A DNA stretch of 64,000 nucleotides. Source: Nissolia schottii (lineage: Eukaryota > Streptophyta > Magnoliopsida > Fabales > Fabaceae). The DNA lies in the NCBI GenBank assembly GCA_003254905.1, contig QANU01052615.1, positions 364,121 to 428,120 on the forward strand, read 5' to 3'. This document shows, in pieces, positions 34,833-47,262 of this stretch. Every line of letters begins with the position of its first letter. Position 1 is the first letter of the stretch. Below the pieces are notes generated by a model, which saw nothing but the letters and a program-made list of their open reading frames with translations, ran no database searches and had not been told where the DNA came from. Position numbers and translations under genes: made by a program.

Positions 34833-35870
34833 AACAAACCTAAGTTGGATAAAAGCTCAAAAAAATACAATTAGTTGTGTCAAGCTTGATTATAATTCTC
34901 ATGACCGTGTAGGTGGAGTAGCAACCTGGTGACATAGTAGAAACGGTGGCAAAGGTCGCTAGACAATCAAAATAGAGGGGTTAAGGGAGAGAGAAACAAG
35001 GGGACTGAGATAATGAAAAAGGATAGTGACGATAATGTCCTTAATATTATAAAAATGCGTTTACCCGCATTTGTGAAGTGTGACTAAATATAGATGAACT
35101 AAGTTGGCGTGAGTTTGAAATTGGTAGGAACCAAATTGAACCTTTATTCAATTTATCTTAATGCAAAGTGCAAAGATACTTCAATTTTTTCCATATATTT
35201 TTAATTGAGTGAATACTTAATTTAGTCCTTAAAATTATAAGAGAAAATCATTTTAGTACCTGAAATTTAAAAATAGTTAATTTAATTTATAAAATTGTAA
35301 GTGTGGGCCATTGACCCTAAAATTAAAAAAAAATGGTCTATTTAATCTTTCGATCAATTTTAAAATTTTAGAGACTAAATTGAGTATTAACTCATTTTTT
35401 TAAATCATTTCCAAAAGGCTCAACTTGGTCGGAGCGAAGTCCAAATTAAGCTTCCTCTTTCATTAAGCTCAATGGCCTTAACTGCATTTCCCTCTAGTGC
35501 AAAAGTTTTTACCATTAACTCAGTACACGTGTCTAACAAAGTAGGTACTTATAATGCTGTCCAAAAGTAAATGTAAACTCAAGCAAACCCTGCAATGCTA
35601 TGCTTAAGTCTTACAAATTTGGAGTTACTAAACAATTCTAGCTATCAAAGTTCTGTTAAAAACATAAAATAAAAGGCAAACAGGTAGTTTTATTTATTTA
35701 TTTTTATTTGTGAGAAGCAAATACCAATGGTTGAGCATGGGAAACACTTTTTGGATGAGTAATGACATTTGTATTCGTTTATCTTGAGATAATGTGTCGA
35801 TTCAACACTAATTCTTCGTTAAATGAGATCTCAGAATATTATTAAAATTTTATTTAATGATAAATAAGTG
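34833..35870. other. Intergenic region 3' of the TNL pseudogene
   Basis: AT-rich, no gene seen. It holds one MITE-like element (35206-35394). Confidence 0.5.
35206..35394. mobile_element. 190-bp MITE-like element
   Basis: The ends are inverted: GAGTGAATACTTAATTTAGTC at the left pairs with GACTAAATTGAGTATTAACTC at the right, with mismatches and a 2-base offset. TTAAAATT follows inside on both sides. The TAATTTAGTC...GACTAAAT theme is common in legume intergenic DNA as far as I remember. Confidence 0.5.
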
Positions 35871-36951
35871 ATTAGTTGATACGGTGTCCCAAGAAACACA
35901 AATCACTGATGAAGTCCGATAAAATTGCACGTTCAAACAGTTCCAATGACGTGCAATCATCGGCTTCTAAGACACAGACAGATGCCGGAATCTCAGGCAG
36001 CGAGCGCAGCCTCCCGCATTTGATGCTCTCTGGCAAGCACGTGACGCTAGTTTTCCCGAGTGATAGCCACGATGACAACGATAAGTTGCTGATATTCTCG
36101 GGGACTTCATTCAGCTCGCTACATTCTTCCAAGTGTACTTCTCTTGAAGACCGTAATCCGTCAAATAAGATGTGTAGGTTTGACGTGTCCAGCTGTTTGC
36201 ACTCACCAACATCAAGTGTGTCCAGAAATTGCAGCTTAGATTATGTTGTCTGGTAGATGCTTCGGACTCTTGCATCCTTTCAGGCACAAGTGTTTAAGCT
36301 TGCTACAACACATTACTGATGAGGGCAATGCCTCGAGCATTTCAATTCCAAATCAGTCAAAATGTACTCATTCGGGTTAATTAGAGCATCCAAAACAGAG
36401 CAAAAATTTAGAAGAGTGCTCTTAGTTAAAGAGTAGATAATAAAATAAAAGGAAAAACTTAGATCAAGTTATTTGTATCTATTTTTTCAGTGTTCACATA
36501 AGTCATTTAATAAAAAAAAATAGAAAGTCATTAATTGATCATTAAATATTTTAAATGTTATTTTAAATTGTTCTTTTATCTAAATTATTCACATTAATTC
36601 TTTTATTTAAATTGTTTAGAGACTAATAAAGATAACATTTAAAATATTTGAATGGTGAATTGAGGACGTCTAGGAATTAATTCAATGGGAGACTTTTTTT
36701 AATTAAGGGATCAATGTATACAAGTTTACGGTATCATTACCTGAAATTTTCTCCAGTCTTGCACAATGACTAAGGTCCACCTCGACAAGTTTTTGAAGAT
36801 AGAAAATAGATGGATGAATATAAAGAAAATTTGCACAGCCATAGAGAAATACTTGTTCAAGACTTGAGGCTTTAGAGAAATCTGGAAGCTCTATCAATTG
36901 GTTGCATCGACGAAGGTTAACACTTTTCAGATTTGTGCGATTCTGTATCAA

Positions 36952-37420
36952 TTGAAAGAGAGAGAATATATGTAATCATTGAAGTTTACATACCATTTAA
37001 AATGAAAATATTGAAAAAACACCGTCATGGAACCATGTTTATAGGCATTCTCGAATAGAAGTTTATAGGCTTATTTGGTAGTGATACTCGTTAGATATAT
37101 ATTTGGATTACTACCTGATACTTCATCTCTTTTTTTTTTTTTTTTTGGGTTACCCTGGCAAATCCTGGACCAATTTATGCATCTCATCGTGTGAGTTCGA
37201 GATATAACTTCACATATCAATTCGAGAATTTATGTTACAACTTAAATTTGAATTTAAGATACACATCAGGATTCTAAGATGACAATAAAGTTATTCGGGT
37301 TGCGATGAAGTCTCAACCCAATTAAGGTTAAGATTCTAAAACCGCTCACAAATTAATAAATACTTCACTGTATAACCGATACAGAAAATATAACGTACAT
37401 AGCCTTCCAAAAGAGGTTAG
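36952..37420. other. TNL intron or unrecognised insertion
   Basis: About 470 bp between the first LRR exon and the truncated Copia gag. An oligo-T tract lies at about 37129-37146. No coding sequence was recognised. Confidence 0.4.
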
Positions 37421-37466
37421 GCATTAATATGTTGTTGCCATCTGCATTATTACTGCGCTTGAACTT

Positions 37467-38763
37467 CTAATTTGGTGGAAATCCATGCTTATAGTAACAA
37501 GTTTCCACAGTATGACCTGTGTTCTTGCAGAAGGTACAGAATCCACTAGTGCTAGCAGTGCCACTGGTTGTTTTTCCTTTAGATCTCTGGCTAGATCCTC
37601 CATAATTTGCAGCATTTATGATAGATTCAGTAGCAATTTCTGCACCATTCTCACTTTCTTGCTGTATCACCATAGTGAAAATCCTATTCAAAGGAGGTAA
37701 GCTCTTTTTGAGCAAAATCTGAGTTCTAACAGTTGAATATCTATCATCTAGTCCAGACAGGAATCTTAATGCATAATCTTGTTCTCTAAACAATTTTGCA
37801 TTTCTGCTAGCAGCACATGAACACTGAACAACACATACACAATCCCAAATTGGTCTGAAATTCTCCAATTCTTCCCAAAGAGACTTAAGTTCAGTGTAGT
37901 ACTCAGTTACAGAATAATTACCTTGCTTTAATGTGTACAAATCCTGCTGAATCTTCACTATTCTTGTTGAAGTTGATGCAATTTTCTAGAATCTTCTACT
38001 AATGTCTACATAATCATATAGTGTAGAAACATCTAGATAATGAATTGTAAATGTATTTAGAAGTAGAAGTATCTAGAATGTAATGGAGATATCTAATAAG
38101 GTAGAGAAGTCTAGAATGTAAGAGAAATACATAATGATGTAGAATATTCTGGAACCACCCTCAAGCACCTATAAATAGGCAAACTTGGGAGCATATGTCA
38201 TCAAGTCATTTGTATGATTTTTGTGAGCAATACAATCTATTCCTTTGCTCCAAACATCACATTACTAACTACTATCTTCCAACTATCAACTAAAGCCTTC
38301 TCAACTATCCAACTATTTTCTGAACTAACATCACTACTAAAATACTATCAATTCTCATGTCAGCTTGTGCAAACCGATCCTTCAGATCTTGCTAAGACTT
38401 TGCTGCATCATCAATTGAATCAATGCCTTCCGCAATTGCTGGTGAAATTGAATGCATAATCCACTGATGAATCAGATTGTTGCAACGTTCCCATGCTCCA
38501 AACAAAGGATGAAATTCATCTGGCTTTGGGATGGATCCATCAAGGAACTTCATTTTGTTCTTTGAAATCAAAGTAGATCGTGCCCAAACATGGTAATTTG
38601 AACTTGTTAGCACTGAAGAAACCATGGAGAGCGACGGATTTTCATTTGCATGAACATAATAGGGGCTAGCTAGACTGAGACTTGGATCTGCCATGTTCGT
38701 GTTGTCATCATTGTGTGAGATTGAAGCAAAGCGATTCACATTGCTACCTCCTCCTCTTGCCAT
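37467..38763 (-). pseudogene. Copia gag gene split by a solo LTR
   Basis: The N-terminal half (38763-38356) carries the Copia gag domain (TSSNYHVWARSTLISKNKMK, then WERCNNLIHQWIMHSISP). The C-terminal half (37959-37467) carries the UBN2-type region (QQDLYTLKQGNYSVTEYYTE) and the zinc knuckle. At 38399 a stop follows DDAAKS where a tryptophan is expected. Otherwise the two halves would join in frame across the 5-bp duplication (FAQADMRIVKIQQ). Confidence 0.8.
37965..38350 (+). mobile_element. Solo LTR, 386 bp, with ATTCT target duplication
   Basis: Begins TGTTGAAG and ends ACTATCA, with ATTCT on both sides (37960-37964 and 38351-38355). It has a TATAAATAG box at 38170-38178 on the plus strand, so it is oriented opposite to the Copia element it interrupts. 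It is rich in TCTAGAA repeats upstream of the TATA box. No internal retrotransposon sequence remains, as expected from recombination between two LTRs. Confidence 0.85.
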
Positions 38764-39290
38764 TGTTGGTTTGCGCAGCAGAGCTCTAAGCTCAGGTTAG
38801 AGCTCTGATACCATCAAGAGAAAATGGACATGATAACTGAGCTTCAGCTCTTGTCATTGAATCAAATGAAAATCATATTGAAGTTGCTAGAGCCATCTGC
38901 TATTTATACAAGCAGCTACCTGAGCTGTATGATGTGCAATGCATAGCACTTGCATTGAATCACAATCTCTAACCAATCAACAAAGTAACTACCACTCTAA
39001 CAAACTCCAAATTGCTTATAACTAACTAACAGAATCAGTTATTTATGAAAGCAGAGAAGCATCAGTAGCAACAGTAGCAGCAGCAACTGGCTTGCTTGCT
39101 TTGCTTGCTGATTTATTCCTAACTTCCTCTATTAAAAGGAGCCCAAAACTTTCAAAGCTAATGGATTGCCTTTAGCATATTTGACCACTTCCATCAACAT
39201 ATGGTCATGCCAATTCATCTTTCTGTACTTTTCATCGAAGGCATGCAAATTTAGAAGCTGCAGAGCATCATCAAATCCTAATGCCTTAAC

Positions 39291-39293
<3 letters not shown>

Positions 39294-39328
<35 letters not shown>
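39294..39328. repeat. (TA)n microsatellite inside the NB-ARC region
   Basis: About 17 TA units in the middle of the NB-ARC remnant, between RNBS-B and the segment reading EVKALGFDDALQLL on the minus strand. It replaces about 10 expected codons. Confidence 0.9.
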
Positions 39329-39331
<3 letters not shown>

Positions 39332-39920
39332 GGCTTCTTTACAAATCTCATGTTTATCTCTAGTTGTGACCATGACTATGCTGCCTGGACCCAACCAATC
39401 ATGTCCTCCAGCTAAGTTTTTAATTTGATATGAATTGTTGACGTCATCAAGAACAACAAGAATCCTTTTGCGATGAAGCCCCTCAGAACATGAGTTGGTA
39501 CTCCAATAGGATCAACAATGTTTAGATCTTTATCCTCTAATAATATGGAAAGAAGTTTGTCTCTTAACTCAATTATTCCATACTCTTCTGATTGTTCTCT
39601 AACATTTGACAGAAAACAGCAACCTTCAAATTCAGAACACAATTTGTTAAATAATGCGCCGGCAATAGTTGTCTATCCAATACCACCCATCCCCCAAATT
39701 CCTATAGCACCAACAAGTCCTTTTAAATCAACTTGGTGCATCTGATTCAACCTAATCAACACACGCTGGACAACAATAAGTTCAGCTTCAGTTCTGTAAC
39801 GAACAAAAGGAATCTAACTACGATATTGAATTTCATCCATGGAGATTGAGAAATTTTTCCATACAACATAGAATATCAATCTTTAGTTGTCATTTCAACA
39901 ATGATTGACCATTACTTTTA

Positions 39921-40375
39921 GAATTAAATTTTCCTAACTCAACCCTAAAAGATAGTTCAATAGAGAAGATTGTCTTAAACTTATAAAGACAGTGTGAGTT
40001 GGCAGGACTTAGTATTTGCTTAACCAATTGCTCGAGTAGAGAGGATTGTCTTAAACTTTTAAATGTTATTGAGATATTATTTCTAAGTAATGTGGTATAA
40101 GGGCAAGAGAATTTGAATCACCTATCTCAACTCCAAAAATTAGCTTTGGAGGAGGATTGCCTTTGGACATACAAAGGCTATATAGACATTATCTCAAAGT
40201 AGTGGGAAACTTAATACACCCCCATACATCTAGGACTAAACGATTGGACATTTGCTTAACCTAGCTCTGACACCATAGTAGAGAATTGAATTAACCTAAC
40301 TCAATCCCAAAAGATAGCTCAAAAAGAAATGATTGTCTTGACTTATAAAGACTATCTAGGTCTTATACCACTATG
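39921..40375 (-). repeat. Three diverged copies of a TAACTCAA-type repeat in the TNL intron
   Basis: Units start near 39921, 40107 and 40281. Each has a form of CCTAACTCAACCCTAAAAGA (or ATCTCAACTCCAAAAA), then GATTGTCTT..ACTTATAAAGAC, then a GACATT or GTCTTAT stretch. Copies differ strongly. Repeats of this text are common in dicot intergenic DNA. Confidence 0.55.
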
Positions 40376-40899
40376 AAGCAACGTGGAACTGAATAATTAC
40401 TTCAATTCTATGTGCCATCCCATTAATAGATGATGTTGGAAATTAACCTCTAACTAGTAACAAGTATATTCATGGATTTTGGTTTACGGACTGAGGCATA
40501 TATATAAGCTATTATACTCAAGTCTCAATCTGTAATGCAACAATGAGTCATTGCTTGCACTTTTTCATGTTATAATAAGCACGAACTAACGAGTAAACTA
40601 GTTTATTTATTCAACAAATTAAATAGCAAGCATAGTGATAGTAAAAAATGCAGGAAAAATATGGTCAAAATACAAAGTCCAGATAGTAAAAAAAAGTTAC
40701 ACTAACCCAAAATTTATGGAATGAAATCCTGATAAATTGCCAACTCTCTTCAAAGCAGCTCTCCATTTCTCTAAATTCATTATGATGTCCATAGGCAATT
40801 TTTCATGTAGAGCAAATGCTTTTTCGTAGCATCCCTTTTGATGTCGCACATCTGATGGATCTATACTGTAGAAATAGTTATGAGAATCTTTGATATGCA

Positions 40900-41075
40900 G
40901 TAGCCGTAGACATGGTTATCAGATACGATTCATGATTCGAATCTCACGATTTGATTCGATTTTGCATGCTAACGATTCATATCATGCATTGAATCGTAAG
41001 TAACTCTAAATCTTACGATACATGTACCGATTCAGTGTGATGTGAAACGATTCAATGATTCATTTCTTTTTTTTT
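40900..41075. repeat. CGATTC-rich repeat breaking the TIR domain
   Basis: Dense copies of ATACGATTCA, TCGAATC and ACGATTTGATTC on both strands, ending in a T tract. It begins where the TIR-coding similarity stops (about 40884), so its insertion or a rearrangement with it may have removed the 5' end of the resistance gene. Confidence 0.5.
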
Positions 41076-41312
41076 TTTTTCATTTTTTCGCCCATTCTCA
41101 TAAAAAAAAAATTAAAGAGTTAAATAAGCTTAAATTGTTAAATGAAATAAATTAAAGAGATGTAACCAAACATGTCATTTAAAACTATTTCATTACCTAA
41201 TTTTTATTATTTTAAAATAGAGATTTCATATTTTCGCTATCTCACTCATTTCAATGTTTCATAGGCCTGCGGCTTCTATGAGCTTCTCACCGCACACAAA
41301 TTACTATTAGTA

Positions 41313-41928
41313 ATGGGCTGTGTCCTGAGCCCAAGCTGTCTTCCTGGGTTTGGGCCAAGTAAAAATCGTTAAACCCATGTGGCAAAATGTGGGACGTCCC
41401 CTTCCCGGGGATGCATGTAATTACGAAAACAATCTTGTTCAAGCTCAGTAAAACTTCTTAAGCAACAATTTTGTTAAGCATATAGGCATGGCTATTTCAT
41501 ACACGAATTACTGAATTAATAATAATAATAATAATAAACAAATATAAAATATTTAATTGATAATGATTTGAGATGGCAAAGACCAAATTGATAAATAACT
41601 TAAGAGACTAAATTAATAAATCAAATAAAATTGATAAATAACTCGAGAAATTAAATTAATAAATCAAATAAAAATAAAAAAAGTCAAAGACAAAGTAATT
41701 AAATCAGTTTTTGTTGTATTATCTGTACAAAAGGTTTTTCTTAAATTCCTTAATTTATTACTTAATTAATTAGCATAAAAAATTCCTTAATTAATTGACA
41801 GTTAAAAGCTACTGACTGAAATTTGATTTAATGATAAGAAAATAGTCTATCATAATGGAACAAACTTTGGTTCGAATCCCAATTGGGGTAATCTCTCGCA
41901 TTCGAGTGTCCTCCAATTTGAACATGAT
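41313..41928 (+). repeat. Direct repeat flanking the TNL pseudogene, right copy
   Basis: Partner of 34218-34832. Inside is an (AAT)n run (about 41519-41537). The copies share the order of landmarks over their whole length but have diverged by substitutions and indels, so the duplication is old. Confidence 0.75.
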
Positions 41929-42210
41929 GACTTCTTGAAGTTAAAAGACGGGGAAACAAAAACAACACCCCAAGGCGCCGAGCCATTGACATTGACAAGG
42001 ACACCATCCCTCACCCTCAAAACAAAGATAAACCTTATCAAACCCATTATCCAAATGTTAGGCAAACGCACACAATGCTTGAACCAACATAGCCATTGCT
42101 AAACCTTTCCCCCATCGATGAAACCAAACAACGCAAAATAGCTTCACAATAAAGAAAACCTCAAAATTTCCAGAACCGAAAACACAGCATCCTTAAAAAG
42201 ATTTGAACCA

Positions 42211-44069
42211 TTGATGCTTTTGTGTGCTGCCAATTCTTCACACCAGCCATGGTCCTCAACCATTCCCACACTCACCTTGCTCCCAAAATGCACCACCTTA
42301 CAACACGTGAAGCTACTCCATGCACGCATCACAACAACGGGTCTCATAAAAAACGCTCTCTTCACAACAAAACTCGTTCTCACCTTCATTTCTTCACCAC
42401 ACAAGCCCCTCGTTGAGTTCGCACGCTACGTATTCTTTGAGCACTACGCACCCAAAGGTGAATTCTGTGATGACCCTTTTCCCTGGAACGCTGTGATAAG
42501 GTCTTACTCTCATGGCGGGTGTGACCCAAGAGGTGCTCTGTTTGTGCTCTGCTTCATGCTTGAAAATGGGGTCAATTTGGATAAGTACACTTTTTCACTA
42601 GTTTTGAAGGCCTGTTCTCAATTGGGTTTGTTGAAGGAAGCGATGCAGGTTCATGGATTGCTGTCAAAAACGAATCTTGGGTCTGATTTGTTCTTGCAGA
42701 ATTGCTTGGTTGGGTTGTATGTGAGATGCGGGTGTGTTGAGCTTGCAGAGCAAGTGTTTGATAGAATGCCTGAACGGGATACTGTTTCTTATAACTCTAT
42801 GATTGATGGGTATGTGAAGTGTGGTGTGGTTGAGAGGGCACGTGAGTTGTTTGATGGCATGCCGTTGGAGGAGAGGAACTTGATTACTTGGAATTCGATG
42901 ATCGGAGGGTATGTGAGGTTTGAAGAAGGGTTGGTTCTTGCTTGGAGCTTGTTTGATGAGATGCCTGAGAGGGACTTGGTTTCTTGGAACACGATGATTG
43001 GCGGGTGTGCGAAGCATGGGAGGATGGAGGATGCTCAGGCATTACTTGACGAGATGCCGGAGAGGGATTCGGTTAGTTGGGCTACTATGATCGATGGTTA
43101 TGCGAAATCGGGTGATGTTGTTGCCGCGAGGAGTTTGTTCGATGAGATGCCGAGGAGGGATGTCATTTCTTGTAACACCATGATGGCTGGCTATGTTCAG
43201 AATGGTTATTGCATTGAGGCTTTTAAGCTGTTTCATGATATGAGAAAGGCGACAAACATGTCTCCTGATGATACCACATTGTTGATTGTTCTTACAGCAG
43301 TTGCTCGGTTGGGACATGTTGAAGTTGGAATCGCGATACATCAATATGTAATGGACAATGGTTACTTGTTAAGCGGTAAGCTTGGCGTTGCTTTAATTGA
43401 CATGTATTCCAAGTGTGGTAGCATAGAGAATGCTATCTCAGTGTTCGAGAATATCGAACACAAATGTGTCGATCACTGGAATGCTGTGATCGGCGGCCTG
43501 GCTATTCATGGGATGGGCAACACGGCTTTCGAGCTTCTCATGGAGATGGAAAGGTGTTCGATTATACCGGATGACATCACATTCATTGGGGTGTTGAGTG
43601 CTTGTGGCCATGCCGGCATGTTGAAGGAAGGACTGATATGTTTCGAGATCATGCAAAGAGTGTACAAGCTTGAACCCAAGGTGCAGCACTATGGATGCAT
43701 GGTGGACATGCTTAGCCGTGGAGGGCATGTTGAAGAAGCCATGAAACTCATTGAGGAGATGCCAATTGAACCAAATGATGTGATTTGGAAGACTTTGATT
43801 AGTGCTTGCCAAATTCATCAGAACTTCTCTTTAGGAGAACCTTTAGCTAAGCAATTGATTCAGCTAAGTTCATGTAGTACAAGTTACTATGTGCTTTTGT
43901 CTAATATCTATGCCAGTTTGGGCATGTGGGACAATGTTAAAAGGGTTAGGACAGAGATGAAAGAAAGGAACTTGAAGAAAGTTCCTGGTTGTAGCTGGAT
44001 TGAACTAGGGGGAATTGTTCACCAGTTCTCTGTACAAGATAGGACACACCCTCAGGTTAATGAGATTTA
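42211..44069 (+). CDS. CRR4: PLS-class pentatricopeptide repeat protein, CRR4-like (3' end lost)
   Basis: Intronless frame of 619 residues before an N at 44070. PPR proteins of this class bind single-stranded organelle RNA; CRR4 of Arabidopsis is needed for C-to-U editing that creates the ndhD start codon in chloroplasts. Seen: a short hydroxylated N-terminus that could target plastids; then PPR repeats with typical heads (DTVSYNSMIDGYVKCG, DLVSWNTMIGGCAKHG, DSVSWATMIDGYAKSG); then an E domain (PIEPNDVIWKTLISACQIH, LLSNIYASLGMWDNV) and the start of E+ (KVPGCSWIELGGIVHQF). It stops at HPQVNEI, where the family continues. The codon TAN followed by ATG TGA belongs to a misplaced segment. The CRR4 name rests on memory of the protein and of synteny with At2g45350. 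No DYW domain is expected. Confidence 0.85.
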
Positions 44070-44963
44070 NATGTGATGGAAAGGTGATTTCGCATCTTGT
44101 TCTTGAAAGTACTTGCTTCTAAACGATTCATTCTGCAGCTGCTTTCTGTTAATCTGACTAATATTTCTCGACGATTGAACAGTATTTTTGCTCTGAAATT
44201 TTGTTGCTTGAATATGTAGTTTCTTGTTTAATATTCTCAATTTATTTGGACTACGGGTTCATGCTTCAATCATGGGATTGTTTTTGTTGCAAACTTTTGA
44301 GAAGCATTGCTGCATTTCACATTCTCTTACTTTTAGCTATTGCATTTAACTTCCTCTTGTTCTTGTTTTCGTATACTTACTTTGATTATCTACTTTTGCA
44401 GCGAATCAACAACTGCCAGTACTCTTGTGGCTTAGATGTTCAGTGATATGTTCAGCTTCTACCTTTGGTGTACTTTTTTTTGATAAGCAAACTAAGTTCG
44501 TTGGTCCTTGTTACATGTCTTCAAATTTTGGAACACATTAAAAATTCATGATAGAACCTTTTTTCGAGTGTTAGTTTTGATGGTGGATTTTGTTCCTATT
44601 AATATGTACTTCCGTTTATTTTTTTAACTCTATTATTTTTAACTGTGTTATTTTGGCAGTATTATTATTATTATATTGCCCTGAAGTTATGAGTTCAAAA
44701 ATACTTCCATCACCGTTACCACGATTAGGATAATTTGGCATGAAGGAGTTGTTATGTTTGGAGGCCTCCTTAGGTTGATAGTTGTCACGTTTGGTCACGA
44801 TAAGAAAAGAGAGATAGATAGACAAACTTTTGAAAATTATATCCTTTTCATTATGATAAGAAGTTATATTTATCATCTTATTATTTATTTAGAGTCAATA
44901 ACTATGTTAACATTAAATAGTCAAGTAAATGAATAGTGAGGCGAATGGACGTAATTCACTCTN
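44070..44963 (+). repeat. Exact copy of 46371-47262 bounded by single Ns
   Basis: Single N bases at 44070 and 44963 enclose 892 bp that I read as identical to 46371-47262, at a constant offset of 2300. It contains the end of RPS13 intron 4, the last RPS13 exon (here 44402-44435) and its 3' flank. A perfect copy with N edges, which also cuts off one gene and the beginning of another, is best explained as an assembly or gap-filling error. Confidence 0.9.
44402..44435 (+). pseudogene. Orphan copy of the last RPS13 exon
   Basis: Reads C GAA TCA ACA ... GCT TAG after a TTTTGCAG acceptor, identical to the true exon at 46702-46735. It lies upstream of the rest of RPS13 and so cannot be used. It belongs to the N-bounded duplicate. 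Confidence 0.85.
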
Positions 44964-45025
44964 TTTTTCCTTTTTGTTTTTTCGTCTAACGCTATTGTTG
45001 TTGTGTTCGTTCAATGCGTTTCCAG

Positions 45026-46735
<1,710 letters not shown>

Positions 46736-47262
46736 ATGTTCAGTGATATGTTCAGCTTCTACCTTTGGTGTACTTTTTTTTGATAAGCAAACTAAGTTCG
46801 TTGGTCCTTGTTACATGTCTTCAAATTTTGGAACACATTAAAAATTCATGATAGAACCTTTTTTCGAGTGTTAGTTTTGATGGTGGATTTTGTTCCTATT
46901 AATATGTACTTCCGTTTATTTTTTTAACTCTATTATTTTTAACTGTGTTATTTTGGCAGTATTATTATTATTATATTGCCCTGAAGTTATGAGTTCAAAA
47001 ATACTTCCATCACCGTTACCACGATTAGGATAATTTGGCATGAAGGAGTTGTTATGTTTGGAGGCCTCCTTAGGTTGATAGTTGTCACGTTTGGTCACGA
47101 TAAGAAAAGAGAGATAGATAGACAAACTTTTGAAAATTATATCCTTTTCATTATGATAAGAAGTTATATTTATCATCTTATTATTTATTTAGAGTCAATA
47201 ACTATGTTAACATTAAATAGTCAAGTAAATGAATAGTGAGGCGAATGGACGTAATTCACTCT

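Larger units (their letters stand above)
37421..39118 (-). mobile_element. Truncated Copia retrotransposon inside the TNL pseudogene
   Basis: Minus orientation. The primer-binding site TGGTATCAGAGCT (tRNA-iMet type) is at 38813-38801 on the minus strand. A 5' LTR lies to its right, with a TATAAATAG box on the minus strand near 38913 and an outer edge somewhere between 39002 and 39118. The gag frame starts at 38763 (MARGGGSNVNRF) and ends near 37430 with a CCHC knuckle (CTFCKNTGHTVETC). No protease, integrase, reverse transcriptase or 3' LTR is present, so the element is truncated after gag. It is itself interrupted by a solo LTR at 37965-38350. Confidence 0.8.
35872..40884 (-). pseudogene. 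TIR-NBS-LRR disease resistance gene, pseudogene
   Basis: Minus-strand remains in the normal domain order. C-terminal part of TIR at about 40884-40690 (IDPSDVRHQKGCYEKAFALH). NB-ARC at about 39860-39120, with a P-loop region (GIWGMGGIG), RNBS-A (FEGCCFLSNVRE), kinase-2 (RKRILVVLDDV), RNBS-B (VTTRDKH) and GLPL (AKGNPLALKVLGSF). LRRs at 36951-36703 (CNQLIELPDFSKASSLEQV) and 36340-35872 (ECSELNEVPENISNLS). The N-terminal TIR is missing. The P-loop lysine codon is a TAG stop, a (TA)n run replaces the stretch after RNBS-B, two stops follow GLPL, and a Copia element replaces the ARC2 region. These genes act as cytoplasmic immune receptors; this copy cannot. Confidence 0.88.

Noticed and set aside
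42144..43818. Several minus-strand frames opposite the PPR gene.
   Set aside because: They are shadows of the intact PPR frame, which shows repeated PPR motifs.
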